9,789 bases of DNA, taken from an uncultured bacterium (GTDB lineage: Bacteria > Bacillota > Clostridia > Lachnospirales > Lachnospiraceae). The translations under genes were made by a program, and so were the position numbers. Positions 5,342 through 9,789 of this stretch are shown in pieces (the stretch's first letter is position 1; each line of letters opens with the position of its first letter). Where the stretch lies: NCBI GenBank assembly GCA_947071365.1, contig CAMTFT010000034.1:1-9789 (forward strand), read 5' to 3'. Under the pieces are notes generated by a model. That model was given only the letters and a program-made list of their open reading frames with translations, had not been told where the DNA came from and did not search any database.

Positions 5342-7900
5342 GTGAAAAGGGTGGTGAGAAGAGAAGTGCTTGGGAAAAAGAAAGGAAGGGGCGCGGCCCC
5401 GGTAGAGATGGTAGTTTTTGATTCCGCTTACGTACCGGTTCAGGATCGTCCGGCGAGAAGGGGAGCTTCCTTTTTTGCGTCTTTTCTCTTCCTGTGGGCG
5501 CTCGTAATGATCCTTTGCGGGACATTCGTTTCTGCGTTTCGCATTTCGCCGGTCTGGCTTCTTCTGATTCCCTTTACAGTGCTTGGCAGCCTGTTTTTCA
5601 CATGGTTTTTTCTGGAAAAGCGGCTGGACGGATACCGGATCCTGGCGGGGCTTTTGCTGACGGCGCTGTACGGCGGCGCGGCCTTTGCCTGTCAGAGACG
5701 GCTGCAGGACGGATTTTTCCGGGTAGCGGCTCTGGTAGCGCGCCGGATCAATGAAACGTATGCAGGTAATCTTCCTGCCGCTGTGCGGGGGACGAAGCTG
5801 GACGGGACGGTGTTCCTTTTGTTCGTCCTGTTTTTGCTTACCGGGCTTCTGGCGGCGGGGACGGTGCGCAGGCAGAGCGTGCTTATGGCTTCCGTCGTGC
5901 TGTTTCCGGTGCTTGCGCTGACTGCCGTAGCGGGCGGCAGGCCGGCGCAGGCATGGCTGTACCTCGCTGTGATCATAGTGATCGTATTACTTGCCGCTTC
6001 GCGCCGCAGGCTTCCAGGCTGGCAGGCGCCACTTGCGGCAGGATTTCTTGCGGCGGTTGTCTCAGTGCCTGCATGGTATCTGGCACAGCCGCTTCTGGCG
6101 CTTCGAAGCCTGGAACCCGCGAAGACGTTTTCAAGGCTGGAAACACAGGTCGTGCAGTCGCTCTATCAGTTTCTTCCGCGCATTTCAGGAGGAAAGCTGA
6201 GCCTTTCCGTGGACGGGATCGGAGGCGGCGTGGAGGACGGGACGCTGGGGGCGGTCGAGGGATACTTTTTTACCGGGACAGAAGCGCTACGTGTAACGAG
6301 TAAGCAGCAGCCGCCCGAGACGGTCTATCTCAAAGGCTTTATCGGACAGGAATACACCGGGACGAGCTACCAGCCCGGAGAGCAGGAGGACTTTGTAAAT
6401 GCGTCGTCCTCCTGGAAGACGGAAGGGGACGCTTCCCTGTATATACAGAACCTGCCGTTTTTGCGGATGATGTATTACGAAAATTATGGCGGAGATGAAA
6501 CTGAGGACGGCGCGGCGGCAGGCGGCGGTACTGGAAGCGGAGCGGAAACGGCAGGCGGAAGTACTGGAAGCGGAGCGGGAACGGCAGATGGGAATGTAGG
6601 CGTATCTTCGACCGCCGGGATGATTTCCGTGCAGAATTTAAATGCAAATTCGGCTTATTCATACGTTCCGTATCAGGCGTTTTTGAATGATTATTATCAG
6701 GTCTGCGGCGGGGATGGCTATGTGAGCGGCCAGACAGTACAGGACGATATTTTCCCGTGCTACTGGCGCAGCAATTATCAGGAGGCGATGGAAGCACGGC
6801 GCGATGCGGAAACGGAGGCTGGCGTACTGGATGCGGTGGAATCCTCGTACCGCGCGTACTGCACGCAGCATGACCTGCAGATCCCGGAGAGCGGGCTTGA
6901 GAAGCTGAAGGAAGAATGCGAGGCTGCGGCAGAAGAGAACGGATGGAACCAGAACAAAAACGGCGGGACGAAGCAGCCTGGCTGGGCAGTTGCGGACGAG
7001 ATCGAGGAGATCCGGCATTATATCCTGAAAAGGCTGCTGACAGGCTGCGAGTACGAGCTGGATGTGGACGCTCTGCCGGAGGGAAAGGACTTTATCGAGT
7101 ATTTCCTGTACGAGTCACAGGAAGGATACAGCATGCACTTTGCGGCTGCGGCAACGATGATGTTTCGGATGTTCGGCGTGCCTGCGCGCTATGTGGTGGG
7201 CTATGCAGCGCCGAAGGAGCTGTTTTCGCCCGATGATAACGGTACGTACACGGCGATTCTGGAGGATGACAACGCGCACGCCTGGACGGAGATCTACCAG
7301 CCGTTTCTGGGATGGACACCGGTGGAGGTGACGCCGGGTATGGAGGCGGAGCTTACCGGAGACTACTATATGGAAGAAACGGAAACAGAGACAGAACAGC
7401 AGACGGAGGCAGGAGAGGACGGTTCAGCGAACGGCAGAAAGAATACGTTCCATTTCACACTTCCTTCCTGGCTGAATGGAAATCTGGATACAGTAATGTT
7501 CTTTGTACAGGTGCTGCTGGCGTTCGGCGCTGCCGGATATCTGCTGTACCGCATCCGAAGCCAGAGAAAAAAGAGGCTGGGGCTCGGCGCTGACCCGGGA
7601 GAACGGATCGGTGCGTTGTACCGGTCGCTGTACCGTCTGCTGACACTTAGCGGAATGCCGGAGGACTGCACGATCACCCGGCCGGAAGAACTCTTTTCCT
7701 GGCTGTCCGACGCGGTTCCTTCCCTGACAGAGGAGGATCTTGTAAGGCTGCAAAACCTGATCCTTATCACACACTACGGCCGTAAAACGCCGACAGAAGA
7801 GGAAGCAGACTGGATGTACACGGTATATACAAAGACGTGGCGCGGACTGAGAAAAAAACTTTCCGCAAAGATGCGCCTGTCGTACCTGCTGCGCGGCTAA
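5342..7900 (+). CDS. Polytopic membrane protein with transglutaminase-like domain (TgpA-like architecture), Ser at the Cys position
   Basis: The third gene of a MoxR-DUF58-transglutaminase module. Of 852 residues, the N-terminal part has about seven membrane helices (about 44-64, 69-91, 98-117, 155-175, 178-197, 203-219, 228-248). A large extracytoplasmic region follows (about 250-710), then one more helix (about 716-737) and a cytoplasmic C-terminal domain. The transglutaminase-like core is at about 556-668: GYSMHFAAAATMMFRMFGVP, then ARYVVGY, NAHAWTEIY (His646) and GWTPVEVTPG (Glu662 in place of the usual Asp). Family members normally read GYC at the nucleophile; here it is Ser597 (codon AGC at 7130-7132). 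The protein may therefore be a binding or structural pseudo-enzyme, or use Ser unusually. A low-complexity Gly/Ser/Thr linker lies at 387-418. The substrate is unknown. The GTG start at 5342 is chosen on its ribosome site. Confidence 0.88.
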   Translation: MKRVVRREVLGKKKGRGAAPVEMVVFDSAYVPVQDRPARRGASFFASFLFLWALVMILCGTFVSAFRISPVWLLLIPFTVLGSLFFTWFFLEKRLDGYRILAGLLLTALYGGAAFACQRRLQDGFFRVAALVARRINETYAGNLPAAVRGTKLDGTVFLLFVLFLLTGLLAAGTVRRQSVLMASVVLFPVLALTAVAGGRPAQAWLYLAVIIVIVLLAASRRRLPGWQAPLAAGFLAAVVSVPAWYLAQPLLALRSLEPAKTFSRLETQVVQSLYQFLPRISGGKLSLSVDGIGGGVEDGTLGAVEGYFFTGTEALRVTSKQQPPETVYLKGFIGQEYTGTSYQPGEQEDFVNASSSWKTEGDASLYIQNLPFLRMMYYENYGGDETEDGAAAGGGTGSGAETAGGSTGSGAGTADGNVGVSSTAGMISVQNLNANSAYSYVPYQAFLNDYYQVCGGDGYVSGQTVQDDIFPCYWRSNYQEAMEARRDAETEAGVLDAVESSYRAYCTQHDLQIPESGLEKLKEECEAAAEENGWNQNKNGGTKQPGWAVADEIEEIRHYILKRLLTGCEYELDVDALPEGKDFIEYFLYESQEGYSMHFAAAATMMFRMFGVPARYVVGYAAPKELFSPDDNGTYTAILEDDNAHAWTEIYQPFLGWTPVEVTPGMEAELTGDYYMEETETETEQQTEAGEDGSANGRKNTFHFTLPSWLNGNLDTVMFFVQVLLAFGAAGYLLYRIRSQRKKRLGLGADPGERIGALYRSLYRLLTLSGMPEDCTITRPEELFSWLSDAVPSLTEEDLVRLQNLILITHYGRKTPTEEEADWMYTVYTKTWRGLRKKLSAKMRLSYLLRG
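6524..6586 (+). repeat. Two-copy coding repeat in a Gly/Ser/Thr linker
   Basis: Two near-identical units, 6524-6553 (30 bases, GGTGSGAETA) and 6554-6586 (33 bases, GGSTGSGAGTA), in the extracytoplasmic part of the transglutaminase-like protein. They encode a flexible linker between predicted beta-rich segments. One copy carries an extra codon, so the frame is kept. Confidence 0.8.
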
Positions 7901-7913
7901 AATCGATACTCGC

Positions 7914-7948
7914 GGCAGTTGCCAAATATCCATGCAAGCATGGCTGCC
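7914..7948 (+). promoter_or_regulatory. Nested inverted repeat after the transglutaminase-like gene
   Basis: CCATG (7930-7934) pairs with CATGG (7939-7943) around a CAAG loop. An outer GGCAG (7914-7918) can pair with CTGCC (7944-7948), leaving 11 bases unpaired on the left side. No T-run follows, so an intrinsic terminator is not supported. It sits in the 105-base gap (7901-8005) between two genes of different function and may mark the end of the upstream operon. Nothing else clear was seen in that gap apart from the ribosome site at 7990-7995. Confidence 0.3.
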
Positions 7949-7989
7949 CGGTTCGTTGCTCGCTGGAATGATCTGCAAGCTATATTTGA

Positions 7990-7995
7990 AAGGAG
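7990..7995 (+). promoter_or_regulatory. Ribosome binding site of the GH13 gene
   Basis: AAGGAG is followed by two ATGs in different frames, at 7999 (3 bases away) and 8006 (10 bases away). Only the 8006 frame encodes the GH13 protein, so the longer spacing is the one used. The ATG at 7999 is closer than usual for initiation. Confidence 0.75.
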
Positions 7996-8005
7996 AAAAT
8001 GAGTT

Positions 8006-9745
8006 ATGAATTTTGCTGCTGTATATCACACTGCCTTCGGGCACTACTGTTATCCGCTGAATGTAGATGAGATGATCGTCAACATTAAGACGGGAACGGA
8101 TGTTACCAGAGTCTGGATCTGTTATGGAGATCCGTATCTGAACGGAATTGCGGGCAGCGCGCAGCGGTGGCAGGGGAAGAAAGAGGAAATCGTATTCCGC
8201 AAGGAGCTGGATTATCAGATCTGGTGGACAACGACGGTCCGGCCTGAATTCAAACGGCTGAAGTATTATTTTATTCTGGAGAGCGGCGAAGAAATCTGGT
8301 ACTATTTTGAAAACGGCTTTCTGACAAAGCAGCAGGCAGAGCTTGACAATAAGATGCTCCAGTATTTTATTTTTCCGTGGATGAATCCGGCGGATATCAG
8401 TGAGACTCCTGACTGGGTCAATCATACGGTCTGGTATCAGATCTTTCCGGACCGTTTCTGCAATGGCAATCCGAATAGGGATCCGGCAATGGTGAAGCCC
8501 TGGAAGAAGGGGCCTGTGACGAATTCGGAATGCTATGGCGGCGATCTGGAGGGAATTATTGAAAAACTCGATTATCTGGCGGGGCTTGGAATCAACGGAA
8601 TTTATTTGACGCCGATCTTTACGTCGCCGTCGGTACACAAGTATGATACGACAGACTACCAGAGGATCGATCCGGCATTTGGAGATAAGGACGTATTCCG
8701 AAAGCTTGTGAAGGAGGCGCATAAACGCGGGATTCGCATTATGATCGACGGCGTTTTTAACCACTGTGGGAAACAGTTCGTCCTGTGGCGTGACGTGCTG
8801 AAGAGGGGGCCGAAATCACCGTATTATCACTGGTTCATGATCAATCAATGGCCCTTTGACCAGCAGGACTACAGCACGAGGGATGGCAAATATTACTCGT
8901 TCGCGTTCTATGGCAATATGCCGAAGCTGAATACAAACAATGATGAGGTAATCGCTTATTTTGCAGAGGTATGTGAACACTGGATCCGGGAGTTTGACGT
9001 GGACGGACTGCGGTTTGATGTGGCGAATGAGGTGTCGCACAAATTCTGTCGTACGCTCCGCACGCGTCTGAAAAGGCTGAAGCCGGACATATATCTGCTT
9101 GGGGAGATCTGGCATAACGCGGAGGAATGGCTGCACGGGGATGAATACGATGCGGTCATGAATTATCCCCTGATGAGCAGCATCAATGATTTCTGGGTGG
9201 ACTGCGGGCTGACCGGCCGTGACTTTGAGCATATGGTCAACCGCAGCTATACGATGTATATGCAGCAGAACAACGATGTGTTGTTTAATCTTCTGGATTC
9301 CCACGACACAGACCGGTTGTTTACAAGAAATCACTGTGACGAGGACACTTTTTTCCAGCAGCTTGCAGTGCTGTTCACTATGCCGGGGAGCCCATGTATT
9401 TTTTATGGGACAGAGATCGGCATGGAGGGTGGACACGACCCGGATTGCCGCAGATGTATGCCGTGGGATGAGATCGAAAGCGGGAGGTGGGACGGACGGA
9501 TCGAAATCGTGCGGCGTCTGATCCGCCTGCGCAGGGAGAATTCCTGCTTTCGGAGCCTGTACTTTCACTTCCCTGCGCAGCAGGAGAATCCGCGCGTGAT
9601 CGAGTACGTGAAGCTGACTGCGGATGGGGAGAAAATCTGTGTGTACCTGAACTGCTCCGACAAAGAAGAGAAAATAGAAGCGAAGAGAGTTCTGTTTGAA
9701 AGAAAGTATCAGGAGCAGATTCTTGCACCGGGCGGGGTGCTGATC
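8006..9745 (+). CDS. GH13 alpha-glucan hydrolase, neopullulanase/cyclomaltodextrinase type (3' partial)
   Basis: Hydrolyses alpha-1,4 (and often alpha-1,6) bonds in cyclodextrins, pullulan or maltooligosaccharides. There is no signal peptide, so it probably acts in the cytoplasm on imported oligosaccharides. The frame is open for 580 codons to the adapter junction. An N-terminal CBM34-like domain covers about 1-125, followed by a TIM barrel. Conserved GH13 regions seen are MIDGVFNH (246-253), MPKLN (305-309, the hallmark of the neopullulanase, cyclomaltodextrinase and maltogenic amylase subfamily), GLRFDVANE (nucleophile Asp338), LLGEIWH (acid/base Glu367) and LLDSHDTDR (Asp434). All three catalytic acids are present. 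Family members are near 580-600 residues, so only a few C-terminal residues are probably lost. Translation past 9745 is adapter. The exact substrate cannot be read from sequence. Confidence 0.94.
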
Positions 9746-9789
9746 CTGTCTCTTATACACATCTCCGAGCCCACGAGACGGAGCTACAT
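9746..9789 (+). other. Residual Nextera read-2/P7 adapter (artifact)
   Basis: Synthetic library sequence: the mosaic end in reverse (CTGTCTCTTATACACATCT, 9746-9764), the read-2 tail CCGAGCCCACGAGAC (9765-9779), an eight-base i7 index GGAGCTAC (9780-9787), and AT, the start of the P7 oligo. From memory the index equals Nextera N718. On the minus strand this creates a false protein start reading MYKRQ, and on the plus strand it extends the GH13 frame with adapter-coded residues. Confidence 0.98.

Noticed and set aside
5271..5345. 24-residue leader peptide gene in the spacer
   Set aside because: There is no convincing ribosome site, and the sequence is explained by the repeat family shared with DUF58.
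7956..7986. Promoter TTGCTC/TATATT before the GH13 gene
   Set aside because: The spacer is 19 bases, and transcription would begin within the ribosome site, leaving no leader.
7999..8005. ATG at 7999 as the GH13 start
   Set aside because: It is in another frame that does not encode the GH13 protein. The ATG at 8006 opens the correct frame.
7424..8764. 446-codon minus-strand open frame
   Set aside because: It overlaps the transglutaminase-like and GH13 genes antisense, crosses their gap, and shows no recognisable domain. The plus-strand proteins have clear motifs.
8816..9760. 314-codon minus-strand open frame beginning MYKRQ
   Set aside because: Its start is adapter sequence and the rest is antisense to conserved GH13 motifs.

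Overview
The window looks like a piece of a Clostridia genome, most likely a gut Lachnospiraceae-type bacterium. The reasons are Gram-positive LPXTG pilin and class C sortase genes, strong AGGAG-type ribosome sites, moderately high GC outside the pilin, and a MoxR/DUF58/transglutaminase cluster of the kind common in Firmicutes. The species cannot be named from this sequence. The two ends are not biological. Bases 1-46 and 9746-9789 are untrimmed Nextera library adapters with index sequences, so the genomic insert is 47-9745 and both end genes are truncated.

Layout, all genes on the + strand. (1) 48-1997: a major pilus subunit with CnaB/SpaA-like isopeptide domains, a pilin motif and a C-terminal LPTTG sorting signal; its 5' end is missing. 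(2) 1998-2163: a spacer with two strong hairpins, probably separating pilin and sortase expression. (3) 2164-3018: a class C pilus sortase. (4) 3036-3995: a MoxR-family AAA+ ATPase only 17 bases after the sortase. (5) 4017-5216: a DUF58 membrane protein with a 19-residue tandem repeat inserted in its N-terminal half. (6) 5217-5341: a repeat-bearing spacer that stays open in the DUF58 frame. (7) 5342-7900: a large polytopic membrane protein with an extracytoplasmic transglutaminase-like domain whose expected catalytic Cys is Ser. (8) 8006-9745: a cytoplasmic GH13 alpha-glucan hydrolase of the neopullulanase/cyclomaltodextrinase type, cut off at or near its C-terminus.

How they may work together. 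The pilin and sortase form a classic pilus module: the sortase joins the LPTTG threonine of one subunit to the pilin-motif lysine of the next. MoxR, DUF58 and the transglutaminase-like protein form a second recurrent module whose function is poorly defined, usually thought to act in envelope or protein-complex maturation. Here it follows the sortase with operon-like spacing, so the two modules may be co-transcribed and could cooperate in surface-fibre maturation; that is inference. The GH13 gene follows a 105-base gap and is probably a separate carbohydrate-use gene. No RNA gene, CRISPR array, insertion sequence or phage feature was seen. The most notable points are the Ser-for-Cys change, the DUF58 repeat insertion with its relative in the next spacer, the composition mosaic of the pilin, and the adapter ends, which create false protein termini.
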